A stretch of 64,000 nt of DNA, taken from assembly GCF_000768345.1 (NCBI RefSeq), contig NZ_AVPS01000005.1, forward strand, positions 1 through 64,000, given 5' to 3'. This DNA is from Lysobacter concretionis Ko07 = DSM 16239 (lineage in GTDB: Bacteria; Pseudomonadota; Gammaproteobacteria; Xanthomonadales; Xanthomonadaceae). A program made the position numbers and the translations under genes. Positions 36,710 to 45,076 of this stretch are shown one piece after another (the first letter of the stretch is position 1; each line of letters starts with the position of its first letter). The notes beneath the pieces were generated by a model. That model had not been told where the DNA came from, did no database searches, and was given only the letters and a program-made list of their open reading frames with translations.

Positions 36710-37696
36710 TTAGTAAGGAAAAAGGTCGCGTACGCGCATGAAGGGCGCGCCGGTTTCTGCGGCGCGGCGGACTTTGCGCTCGAGGACCTCAGTGAGTGGG
36801 ATTTCACGGTTGAGCATCTCGTAGAGGTCGAAACCGTCCATGCAGATGACCCGCTTGCCGCGTCCAAAAGCGGCGAGGCCGTCTTCGGTGAAGCCGCTGT
36901 TGCTGACGAAGAGGCCGCGGGTCCAAGCCGCCTTTTGCTCGATCTTGCCATGGAAGGTATGCAGCTCGGCGACGCCGATCCGCGGCCCGTGCCATTTGGT
37001 CTCGAGCAGATAGGTCTCGCTCGCGAGCTGAAAGCTGCCGTCGATCTGTTCGCCGCGCAGCCGGAACGGCTCTTGGGCGGCCAGACCGAAGGCGTCGAAC
37101 AGACCTTTGAGGAAGCCCTCAAACGCATAGCCGCGCGCATGCGGCGCCAACGCCGCTACCTGCAATAGGTCCGCTTTGATCTTGGCAATGGCCGCGCGGT
37201 CAACGGGAACAGACTGGGGGCTTACTGACGACCGCGACGGTTTGGAGCCGCCCGTTAGGCGGCTGATCAGGCCTTGATAGCGGGTCTGGGCATTAGCGAC
37301 GGGGTCGGCGCTGCCGGAACGGGTCAGATACTCGCTGCGATGCTCCCAGAGTGCTTCGAGGGTGCGAACGGCGGTCCCGTCATCGCAGGTCCGAAGGAAA
37401 TGGCGGAGTCGCTTGCCCTTCGATCCCCCATTGACCGCGTGTTCCGGATCGTCGATGTTGACCTTGAGTTCGGAGGCGAAGAAGTCCGAGAAGCTTCTGT
37501 CGGAAAAATCCAACACGAAGCCCGGGCCTCGGACGAAGTCGACGAGGTCGTCAATTAAGCGTAGGTCAATGGATCGAACCGAATTGATGAATCCCCCCTT
37601 GCATGCAGCCTTGAGAAGCTGTCGATTGTCTCTTAAAGCATCGCAATCATTCGCAATGATGTCATCGCACGAAGGCGATGTCTCGTCAAACATCAT
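36710..37696 (-). CDS. Mrr-like restriction endonuclease with AbiJ-type N-terminal domain
   Basis: A 328-residue protein. About residues 190-325 form an Mrr-type nuclease: Glu193 in [11 protein letters not shown], Asp219 in GEQIDGSF, and Glu232/Lys234 in LLETKWHG, then [15 protein letters not shown]. Residues 30-125 ([43 protein letters not shown]) resemble N-terminal domains of AbiJ-type abortive-infection proteins; I recall the pattern but could not search it. I placed the start at the ATG at 37696, because the 38 codons before it come from a dispersed intergenic repeat. It lies 15 bases from hamA, so it probably acts with Hachiman. Confidence 0.72.
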   Translation of the reverse strand: MMFDETSPSCDDIIANDCDALRDNRQLLKAACKGGFINSVRSIDLRLIDDLVDFVRGPGFVLDFSDRSFSDFFASELKVNIDDPEHAVNGGSKGKRLRHFLRTCDDGTAVRTLEALWEHRSEYLTRSGSADPVANAQTRYQGLISRLTGGSKPSRSSVSPQSVPVDRAAIAKIKADLLQVAALAPHARGYAFEGFLKGLFDAFGLAAQEPFRLRGEQIDGSFQLASETYLLETKWHGPRIGVAELHTFHGKIEQKAAWTRGLFVSNSGFTEDGLAAFGRGKRVICMDGFDLYEMLNREIPLTEVLERKVRRAAETGAPFMRVRDLFPY

Positions 37697-37744
37697 TGGC
37701 GCCGTCGCCAGGTACTCGACACGCAAATCCTTGACCCACCACTT

Positions 37745-37810
37745 GAATGTTCGCTTCTGGCCGGGAGCCGACGTTCGTTTAAGTGGCAGCTCCCGACCCG
37801 AGGCGGACAT
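37745..37810. repeat. Dispersed AGCGGACGT-type repeat upstream of the Mrr-like gene
   Basis: It contains GCAGCTCCCGACCCGAGGCG and GGACAT, matching the copy at 20788-20845, and a second arm with CTGGCCGGGAGCCGACGTTC. It fills the gap between the NACHT-nuclease gene and the three-gene Hachiman operon, so the latter probably starts from its own promoter near here. Confidence 0.55.
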
Positions 37811-37833
37811 TTGGCACGGGTGTTAAAGCAGGA

Positions 37834-40800
37834 TTATGTCGTCTTCCTTGGGCGCAGGTCGAGGCCCCTGACGGCCAGAAACGCTCCGTATCCCAAGTTG
37901 GCCGCCAATGTCTTCGCTTCGGCGTCCAAGCGCGCTATTACCTCTTCGAATTCGATTCGGTCTCTGGTATCCGGATCCTTCCAGAATTTATCGGTCGCGA
38001 TCGAGATCAACAGGCAACCCACCCGTCGGTGTTCCGGTGCCATGTACTTTCCAACCAACTGTGTATGGAGCGCTTCCCGCAGATCGGAAAAAGAGTAGCC
38101 GTTTTCGCCGATCTTGAGTTCAATCACTGCTTCGAGAGGTGCCGCGGTAGAGGCCAGGCGAATATCGGACTCTTTCTCGTCGCCCGTCACGGCTTCCTGA
38201 TTCACTAGGTAGGCGCTCCGGGCCATCTTCTGCAGTTCCGCCGCCAGCGCACGACGCAGCAATCGTTCGACCTTAATCGTTGCCCAGAGCTCACGTGGTG
38301 ACGTATCTTGGAGCAGAAGATCTTCCATGTCGGCGAGTCTTGTGTCGAGCAATGCCGCCATCTCAATGCGGCTGGTTGGCGAGTAATCATGCTCCCGCTC
38401 CAACCGCACGACGTCGGCCTCGTTCAATACGACGCCATCCCAGTCCTCCGCCAACCTCTCCAGGGCAATCGCCCGGATGCGGTCGCGGTAATGCGCGACT
38501 TCTGGGTCATCGGCAAATTGCATCTTGATGTCCCATGCACCGGGCCCTTTGATGCTCAATAGCGCGCTGCCCAGGACACTCCGGGCGTGTTGCGCATGGT
38601 CTCGAGGGCCAGGTGAATAGACGCCGTCATGATTCAGATCGTCTTCGAGCCTGACGTGCCGATTGGCCAGCCTGACAAGCCGCAATAGCAATTCAGGCTG
38701 TGCCTCGAATTTCGATAGATCCAGATCGGATCTGTGCCCGAAGAGTGATGAGAGCCAGTCAACCACCGGCGACTGCTGCGAAGGCAGAATTGTCTCGGCC
38801 AGCCGCCCCATCTCATTGACGCATACCGTAGGATCCAAGCGCGTGAGGATCGGAAGCCAGAACAAGATTTCCGATGGCTCCGGGGTTCCTTGCAACTTCG
38901 ATACCCCTGTTGCCCGCATGTAGACGGCGTCTTCATCACTTCCATGGTCGAGCAGAAGGGTCGCCGCGCGCCCGACCTTGTCGGCCTCCAACGTTGAAGC
39001 GTCTCCTTTGGCAAGGGAATCCTTCAGCCAAGACCTAATGCGGCCGAGAAACAGGGAGATGACTGAAGGGGATGCATGGGAGACTTCCTGCAGGAGCATC
39101 GAGTGCTTCGCGTCCGCATTCTCCAGCTCATCCCAGAGCTCGTTCCCGATCGTTGCATCCACAACGGCTGGATGCACCTGAGCAACAGCTTCGAGCCAGG
39201 GAGGCAATCGATTCAGGTCCAGCAACGCGTAACGGCATGCAAGGCTTGCTTCTTCCGCCGTGAGCCTGGATGCCCATGTGGCGTCTTCTGACTCCGCATA
39301 GAGACCAGCAAGCCCCATGCTCCATCCCATCTGATAGCTGTTTCGCTGATCGGCCGGCCGCTCCGACTTCAGGGTGGGCTGATCCTTGCGCCACGCCACC
39401 GCGAGGGCGGCTTTGAAGCGATCCGCCATGTCTTTGCCGAAGACACGCTCGATGAATCCACGGTTCCATCCGGAGAACGAATGATCTCGAGAGTCCTTCT
39501 CCATCGCACGCCAAAGGTTCCAACTGGTGTTACCGATGCGACTCTCCGAAAAGGCGGCCTCCGGATTATTGTCCAGTTCTCGCCAGAATAGCTTCCAGCT
39601 GGCCAGATCCTTGGCGTGCTTCCGGTGCGACTTCTCCCTTCGCTTTTCGTCCTCTATTTGCCATGCCGGGGGAGGGCCGGGATGCTCTACCGCATTCAGG
39701 AACCCCTTGACCCGGCTCTCCAACACTTCACTGTCGCTGGATATCGCAACGAGCTGCTTCAACCATGCCAAGCGATCTGCATGGTCACCTGAGTAGCGAA
39801 GGGCGATCTCCAGAGTGACTCCGCGATCAGCAAGTGACCTGGATGCATCAGACAGCGTGCCCAGCACCCAATCGGCATCCTTTTGCAGTTCGATTTGGTA
39901 TGCGCCATGCGACTGGAACTGGTGAAGGCAAAAGAATGGCTCGCAGTCACCTTTCGGATAGTGCGCTCTGACCAGGCGGTCATTGGCCCAGAACACGGCA
40001 GCCCGTACTTCGCTTGGCGCGTCAGTGAGGGCAGCTCTCAGGGTCTTGATGTCTGCGGTCGCATCATGATCAGGCCTCGCCAGTAATCCGGCCAAGGCGA
40101 TGGAGTCGAATAGATCGGAGTCGGTCTCCCCCATCTCCAGTCGGCGCCGACTGGCAACCAGCAGCGCCGGGACCAAATCCTTGCGGCCGGATGTGACTCG
40201 ATAGTGCTGGTCGTGCCAGCGGCAACTGTTGGACACCAGTTCTGCCAGTCCGTACTGCAACTCCGCCAATGCACTTGGCTCCAAATTCGCCTTGGCGATT
40301 GCCAACGGCAACATGGTTGAAATACCTCCGATCTCACGTGATTTCGGAGTCAGACGTGCAAGCGTCTTGACGAGTTGTGGAACCGATAATTGCTGAGGGA
40401 ACAGGTGGAAGATGACTGACCGCGCCAGGTCCTCAGGCCAATCCGGCGACGACGAGGCGATCAGATCCAGCAACGCAGGCAGACGCGAATCCTCAAGTTG
40501 CGCGAGCGCCAGCAGTCCATTCAAACGATCGTGCGCATCCTTGCCCGGAGCGGTTGCAACGCCATTGGCGATGTCCGCACAGCCAATTATCTGCCCAGCG
40601 CCGATCAGTTCAAGCAGCGTCTCCCGAACCTCAGGGTTGTTGACGCCACCCGCCCAAAGGCGCGCGATGACCTCGCCGAGATCGTTCGTCGCCAGGCGGT
40701 GCACCTGCAGATTCGGAATCCCTTGACCTCTCCAGCCGCCGGCACCGTACATGTGAACGTATCGCTCCAGCGCCTGAGTCCGCAGTGTCAGGTTCAATGA

Positions 40801-42123
40801 ACAGGGATCGCCATATCGCAGAAGGACACTCGGCTCATGCTCGAGCAATTCGGAGCAAACGGGCGAGATGTGGGGCGCAAGCCAGGCTGCAACGGGCTGC
40901 AGGGAAGGCTTGACGATCCGCTGGCCTTCCGGTGTTGTGGCGAACAGCAGGCGTATCAACGCCCGGATGGGGAATCCACGATCCACGAGCAACCTGAGCC
41001 GCTCTGCCGCCAAGAACTCAATGATGGATCGGTTGTGGAATCGAACGCGTCCGTAGGTCGCGAAGCCGAACAAGGGACGTTCGAGCAGCGTTTTCACTTC
41101 ATCGTCTGACCAGTCACCCAAGATCTTGGCCGGATCCAGGGGCGCGTCCCCACGACCACGGTCATTGTCGCTGCTGTGCCAGAGCGTCAATTTTCGGGAG
41201 AGCATGGCGGCTAGGGCCAAACGGGCTGCCCCGTCGCGTGCACGCTGTGGCGGCAACTGCGTTCGTTCCGGCCGATCGCCACGAGCCCGCAGCTTGATAT
41301 CTATGCTGCTGTTCACCTGCTCGTGATGGGCGCGAATGCGCCCGTGCACCTTCCAGTCGCCACAAAGCTCCAGAAAATCCAACGGACGCTTCGCGAAGTC
41401 GTGGGCATGGTGGGCATTGACCGCGGCTAGCAGTACATCCGGATTATTCACGCCTTGGGTGGCTGCGAGCGCACGCATCTGCTTCTCGTCTAGCGCCGAG
41501 AGGGCAACAAATCGCCATTCCGGAGTTGATCGCTCGGCCGATTTCTTTTTGTCCACGCTCATCGCCACGTTGGCGAAGTAATCCTCCGGCACAAACACAT
41601 CCGGTAATGGTGAGGTCGGAAGCTGGTTTCGAACGACGTTCAAGTCGAGTGCGGTCGGGCGTGTCGTCAGCACGATGCATGCTCGACCAAGATTGTCGCC
41701 TAGGGCTACGGCGAACTGCTTGAGCGTTGTTTCGAAAGAGCGCTGGGTGAGCTTCAACTCGTCGACCGAGTCCAGAAAGAAGAATGCGCGTTCGGTTTGC
41801 GCCGCTTTCCAATTGTCAAAGCGCTGCTTCTCCTCGGTGGAGAACTGTCTTTCCAGCGGATCCGTCGCCAGCACAGCCAGCTCCACAAAGAACGCCGATC
41901 GCCCTTCCTCCCACAGCTTTTTCTGCTGGCGTTGACATTCGTAGGTTTTTCCCATGCCGGCTTCTGAGACGATCAGGACGCGCTCGGATTCCAGCAGGAT
42001 GGACCAGTCCGTCCTTCCCCCAATGGCGAGATCAGCCAAGAACTCGGCTGTCTCCATGTGGGTATTTTCATCGGTTGGTAGATCGAAAAAGGTGCGTTCC
42101 AGATCTGGAGCTGTCGTCGCCAT
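37834..42123 (-). CDS. NACHT/STAND-like ATPase with C-terminal PD-(D/E)XK-like motif
   Basis: A 1429-residue protein. The NTPase starts almost at once: P-loop EAGMGKT at 54-60, Walker B FFFLDSVDEL at about 114-123 and sensor VLTTRP at 151-156, as in NACHT and related STAND ATPases. There is no N-terminal effector domain. The long middle (about 300-1250) is helical and repeat-like, probably the sensor. The last 150 residues contain a nuclease-like signature: Asp near 1319 (SDIRL), Glu1335 and Lys1337 in AVIELKIG, then a helix with QL and a strand GCLLISIAT. It lies in the defence island, same strand as Hachiman. A defence role is inferred; I do not recognise an exact named family. Confidence 0.72.
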   Translation of the reverse strand: MATTAPDLERTFFDLPTDENTHMETAEFLADLAIGGRTDWSILLESERVLIVSEAGMGKTYECQRQQKKLWEEGRSAFFVELAVLATDPLERQFSTEEKQRFDNWKAAQTERAFFFLDSVDELKLTQRSFETTLKQFAVALGDNLGRACIVLTTRPTALDLNVVRNQLPTSPLPDVFVPEDYFANVAMSVDKKKSAERSTPEWRFVALSALDEKQMRALAATQGVNNPDVLLAAVNAHHAHDFAKRPLDFLELCGDWKVHGRIRAHHEQVNSSIDIKLRARGDRPERTQLPPQRARDGAARLALAAMLSRKLTLWHSSDNDRGRGDAPLDPAKILGDWSDDEVKTLLERPLFGFATYGRVRFHNRSIIEFLAAERLRLLVDRGFPIRALIRLLFATTPEGQRIVKPSLQPVAAWLAPHISPVCSELLEHEPSVLLRYGDPCSLNLTLRTQALERYVHMYGAGGWRGQGIPNLQVHRLATNDLGEVIARLWAGGVNNPEVRETLLELIGAGQIIGCADIANGVATAPGKDAHDRLNGLLALAQLEDSRLPALLDLIASSSPDWPEDLARSVIFHLFPQQLSVPQLVKTLARLTPKSREIGGISTMLPLAIAKANLEPSALAELQYGLAELVSNSCRWHDQHYRVTSGRKDLVPALLVASRRRLEMGETDSDLFDSIALAGLLARPDHDATADIKTLRAALTDAPSEVRAAVFWANDRLVRAHYPKGDCEPFFCLHQFQSHGAYQIELQKDADWVLGTLSDASRSLADRGVTLEIALRYSGDHADRLAWLKQLVAISSDSEVLESRVKGFLNAVEHPGPPPAWQIEDEKRREKSHRKHAKDLASWKLFWRELDNNPEAAFSESRIGNTSWNLWRAMEKDSRDHSFSGWNRGFIERVFGKDMADRFKAALAVAWRKDQPTLKSERPADQRNSYQMGWSMGLAGLYAESEDATWASRLTAEEASLACRYALLDLNRLPPWLEAVAQVHPAVVDATIGNELWDELENADAKHSMLLQEVSHASPSVISLFLGRIRSWLKDSLAKGDASTLEADKVGRAATLLLDHGSDEDAVYMRATGVSKLQGTPEPSEILFWLPILTRLDPTVCVNEMGRLAETILPSQQSPVVDWLSSLFGHRSDLDLSKFEAQPELLLRLVRLANRHVRLEDDLNHDGVYSPGPRDHAQHARSVLGSALLSIKGPGAWDIKMQFADDPEVAHYRDRIRAIALERLAEDWDGVVLNEADVVRLEREHDYSPTSRIEMAALLDTRLADMEDLLLQDTSPRELWATIKVERLLRRALAAELQKMARSAYLVNQEAVTGDEKESDIRLASTAAPLEAVIELKIGENGYSFSDLREALHTQLVGKYMAPEHRRVGCLLISIATDKFWKDPDTRDRIEFEEVIARLDAEAKTLAANLGYGAFLAVRGLDLRPRKTT

Positions 42124-42444
42124 GGGTCAACCGGTCAAAGAGTTTCCGTAGATAGTAGTATCCGCGGGGCCCCTGGTACCGCGGCCCTAGCAACTGCAGC
42201 CGGATATCGACTGCACCACCGGCTTCGAGTTGCCGCCAATACTCGCCACCGATCTATGGTCGGCCATCACCGTCAGGGCGGGCATGGGAGTGTGGATCGA
42301 TCGGTCATTCGTAGACACACAAAGCGTCCGCTCCTGGCCGCTAGGTGTCCCTTCTCACGGATTGGATACGCGGTCGACGATCGGGTTCTACCCCGATTCT
42401 GCGGACACTTTCACTAAGATCCATACTGGATCAGAGGAGTGTCC

Positions 42445-42744
42445 ATGTCCAAGCGCAAGCGTTACAGCCCTGAGTACAAGCACGAGCTCGTCGAGCTGGT
42501 CCGGCGGTCAAATTCGAGCTGCCGCAAGATCGCCCTGGAGGTCGGGGTCGGGCCGGCGCTGCTGACCCGCTGGGTGCGGGAGGCCGATGCCGGCGGAACC
42601 AAAGCCTTTCCTGGCGGTGGAACCCCGCGCGACGAGGAACTCGCCCGCCTCAAGCGCGAGCTGACGCGGGTGACCAAGGAGCGTGATTTTTTAAAAGACG
42701 CGGCGGCGTACTTCGCGAAGCAGTCACCGAACGGTACGCGGTGA
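42445..42744 (+). CDS. IS3 transposase OrfA (copy 2)
   Basis: A 99-residue DNA-binding OrfA with [20 protein letters not shown], the helix-turn-helix [20 protein letters not shown] and a Leu-zipper-like C-terminus. The ATG at 42445 follows AGAGGA. A T6A4 run at 42687-42696 (GATTTTTTAAAAG) lies where the orfB frame is open for 17 codons upstream of its GTG, so a -1 shift would give the OrfAB fusion transposase. Confidence 0.9.
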   Translation: MSKRKRYSPEYKHELVELVRRSNSSCRKIALEVGVGPALLTRWVREADAGGTKAFPGGGTPRDEELARLKRELTRVTKERDFLKDAAAYFAKQSPNGTR

Positions 42745-43601
42745 TTGAGTACTGCCGCAGCGACTATCCCGTCGGGATGATGTGCCGTTGCCTTGAAGTG
42801 TCGACCAGCGGCTTCTACGCCTGGTCCGGGCGCAAGCCCGGACCGCGGGCGCAGGACAATGCGCGTTTGCTGGTGCGTATCCGGGAGATGCATGAGGACA
42901 GCAAAGGCGTGCTCGGCGCGCCGCGCATGCACGAAGATCTGGGCGACGAGGGCGAAAGCGCCAGCCTCAACCGGGTGGCGCGACTGATGGCGGCGAATGG
43001 GCTTCAGGGCTGGCCGCAGCGCAAGAAGCGTCGCTTTGGCCAGAAGCCGGGCAGTCGACCGGTTGGGGTCGAGAATCTGCTGGAACGCGATTTCGACGCC
43101 GTCGAGCCCGAGACCAAGTGGGTGACGGACATCACCGAGATCCTGACGATCGAGGGCAAGCTGTTCTTGTGCGTCGTGCTGGATCTGTACTGCAAGCGGG
43201 TGATGGGCTGGTCGATGCACCATCGCCAGGACCGGCACATGGTCGTGCTGGCCGTCCAGATGGCGGTGTGGCAGCGGGAAGGCGAGAACGACGTGATCCT
43301 GCACTCGGATCGCGGCGGGCAGTTCATCAGCGGCACGTACCAGACGTTTCTGGGCGGCAACGCCCTGGTCTGCAGCATGAGCGCGGTCGGCCATTGCGGC
43401 GACAACGCGGCGTGCGAAGGATTCTTTGGGGTGCTCAAACGGGAGCGCGTGCACCGCACTCATTACCGGACCCGGGACGAGGCGCGGGCGGATCTGTTCG
43501 ACTATCTGGAGCGGTTCCACAACCCGCGAATGCGTCGTAGAGATGCCCGGCGTGATCGGGAGTTCCAGGCCTTAATCAAACCGTCCGTGGAAACGGGGTA
43601 G
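42741..43601 (+). CDS. IS3 transposase OrfB (copy 2)
   Basis: A 286-residue integrase-core transposase, complete. DDE residues are visible: Asp in WVTDITEIL, Asp in [12 protein letters not shown] and Glu in [14 protein letters not shown]. The start codon is GTG inside the orfA stop (GTGA). The C-terminal [20 protein letters not shown] is typical of the family. It looks functional and could have moved the neighbouring defence genes if paired with another copy. Confidence 0.93.
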   Translation: MIEYCRSDYPVGMMCRCLEVSTSGFYAWSGRKPGPRAQDNARLLVRIREMHEDSKGVLGAPRMHEDLGDEGESASLNRVARLMAANGLQGWPQRKKRRFGQKPGSRPVGVENLLERDFDAVEPETKWVTDITEILTIEGKLFLCVVLDLYCKRVMGWSMHHRQDRHMVVLAVQMAVWQREGENDVILHSDRGGQFISGTYQTFLGGNALVCSMSAVGHCGDNAACEGFFGVLKRERVHRTHYRTRDEARADLFDYLERFHNPRMRRRDARRDREFQALIKPSVETG

Positions 43602-43606
43602 AACCC

Positions 43607-43983
43607 CGTGTAAGAGAGGGCGTCGGCCTGACTGTGTGTTGGATCGCGGCACTCATGGAGCTAGATGCACGTCCGATGCTCGGCAGGACAGATGCGTCAC
43701 CAAAGCATTTCGACTAGGCGCTCATTCATGGAGAAGAGCCGAGACTGATTCACGTACCGCGCGATTGGTGGTCCGGTGGATGCCCGCTGGGTGGTGGATT
43801 AGGGATGTTTATCGGGGTGGGGAAGGGCAGCTCCATACCCAAAGTTGACATCGATCACCGTACATCGCCGGATTAAAGTCGGGGACTGTACGAGGTAAAG
43901 TGGTGTCAAATTGTGTTCAGACTGACGCCTTGCTGCAGACTGCCTACTTAGCTGCTATCCGAACCAAGATAAGGACACATCGC
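43607..43983. other. Gap between IS3 and the GIY-YIG gene
   Basis: No supportable gene. It includes a dispersed repeat copy at 43805-43862 and presumably the promoter of the GIY-YIG gene. An in-frame start at 43900 would extend that gene by 28 residues but has no good ribosome-binding site. Confidence 0.5.
43805..43862. repeat. Dispersed intergenic repeat, copy near the GIY-YIG gene
   Basis: TTATCGGGGTGGGGAAGGGC followed by AGCTCCATACCCAAAG matches the copy at 20788-20845 (TATCGAGGGTGGGGAAGGGC, AGCTACCGACCCAAAG), while the GCGGACGT part is degraded. Confidence 0.6.
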
Positions 43984-44574
43984 ATGAGTTTTGACATCGA
44001 CATGGAGAGCGGATATGGCGATGAGAACTGGATATACGTCGGCGGCGATATCAACATCATTTGTCAGTCGAAAGTTGGAAAAACAACTCGAAATTTGATC
44101 GATCGCCATAGGTCCCCGCAGAATCCGGGGTTTTTCATCTACGCCGCCTTCCAGATCGTTCGCGGCAGCGTCCATGAGATCGAAGCCAGTCTACTCAATC
44201 ACCTTAAGTGGGGCCTTGGATTCCAGCCGCTACCGCACTTTAGTACAAGCGGCACCAGTGAGTGCTTTGAAGTAAGCCCATGTCATATGGCTGACTTGGT
44301 TGAGGATTTCATTGGAAGATACTTCAGCTCCTGTGTGACCTATGAGACCACGCTCCACGGAGGCATGAGCCGCTACCAATGTGATAGCGACATTATTCGA
44401 TACTTTGAGAATCACGGCCAATCACCCCGCCAGCTTCCCAGGCCGGAACCCCGCACTCTAGGGAGAGAGAACTACTTTACTGGCAACCAAGAGACCTACG
44501 AGGTGGACTTGGGTGGGGGTCACTATGTTGAAGTAGCAACCGGTTTGCAAATGCACAGAGACGATGGCGAGTGA
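43984..44574 (+). CDS. GIY-YIG nuclease-like protein (T5orf172 type)
   Basis: A 196-residue protein. Its N-terminal 110 residues look like the T5orf172/MUG113 branch of GIY-YIG nucleases: WIYVGGD, SKVGKTTRNLIDRHRS with the conserved Lys, Gly and Arg, then FQIVRGSVHEIEASLLNHL with the likely metal-binding Glu. The C-terminal half is not recognised. The start MSFDIDME was chosen over the ATG-like start at 43900 for lack of signals there. GIY-YIG proteins of this kind occur in phages and in defence islands. It stands alone between IS3 and the nuclease/Mrr-STAND pair. Confidence 0.65.
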   Translation: MSFDIDMESGYGDENWIYVGGDINIICQSKVGKTTRNLIDRHRSPQNPGFFIYAAFQIVRGSVHEIEASLLNHLKWGLGFQPLPHFSTSGTSECFEVSPCHMADLVEDFIGRYFSSCVTYETTLHGGMSRYQCDSDIIRYFENHGQSPRQLPRPEPRTLGRENYFTGNQETYEVDLGGGHYVEVATGLQMHRDDGE

Positions 44575-45076
44575 TGCCACGTCGTCCCCGTGATGACTTG
44601 TGTCGTCTGAAAGGCGCCCGCGACAAGCTTCTAGTGACGGCAACTGCGCAGAATCTGCGAAGGATGGCGGCGTGGTTGATGCCAAAAGGACCTGAAGCGG
44701 AAATTGCTGTGTCCATCTAAGACATTGTGGCGCTTACGCGGCCGCATTTGCTTCATCCCGGATCTAACAATCCTAGTTCCGGCTGCGCGGTAAAGCGGCG
44801 CTCCGGCTCCAGAACTGAGCTTTGCAGCGGAATAGGCCGAAAAACGAATCGGGCGTCGCCGGAACGGGATAAGGAAAATTTATCGAGGGTAGGGGGGGGC
44901 TGATTTCGACCCGAGTCGGATATTCAGGCTTGTGGCCCTAATCGCACAGTCCAAGCTCCGCCCTGAACTCCAAATTGTTCCTGCTACCTTTGCCTCACTC
45001 AAACCTTCTGCCGCCACGTGATGGCGCAGTCCGAGCTTGCTCGATAGTTGATGCTGGAACCCAAAAGAGCTACTTG
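44575..45076. other. Gap upstream of the nuclease/Mrr-STAND pair
   Basis: No supportable gene in 500 bases. A degraded copy of the dispersed repeat lies at 44876-44925 (TTTATCGAGGGTAGGG, CGACCCGAGTCGGAT). The promoter of the downstream two-gene unit must lie here; no clear -35/-10 pair could be picked with confidence. Confidence 0.5.
44876..44925. repeat. Dispersed intergenic repeat, degraded copy
   Basis: TTTATCGAGGGTAGGGGGGG then GACCCGAGTCGGATA. It follows the same order of blocks as the copies at 20788 and 43805 but is more diverged. Confidence 0.45.

Larger units (their letters stand above)
42383..43606 (+). mobile_element. Complete IS3-family element (copy 2)
   Basis: The element carries intact orfA and orfB and imperfect terminal repeats. 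The left end reads GGGTTCTACCCCGATTCTGC and the complement of the right end reads GGGTTCTACCCCGTTTCCAC. No target duplication is evident (left flank GATC, right flank CGTG). It is in the opposite orientation to the truncated copy at 25637-26498, 16 kb away. It lies between the NACHT-nuclease gene, which it does not damage, and the GIY-YIG gene. Confidence 0.9.

Noticed and set aside
37697-37810. N-terminal 38-residue extension of the Mrr-like protein
   Set aside because: The stretch is mostly a dispersed intergenic repeat also found in non-coding gaps, so the ATG at 37696 was preferred.
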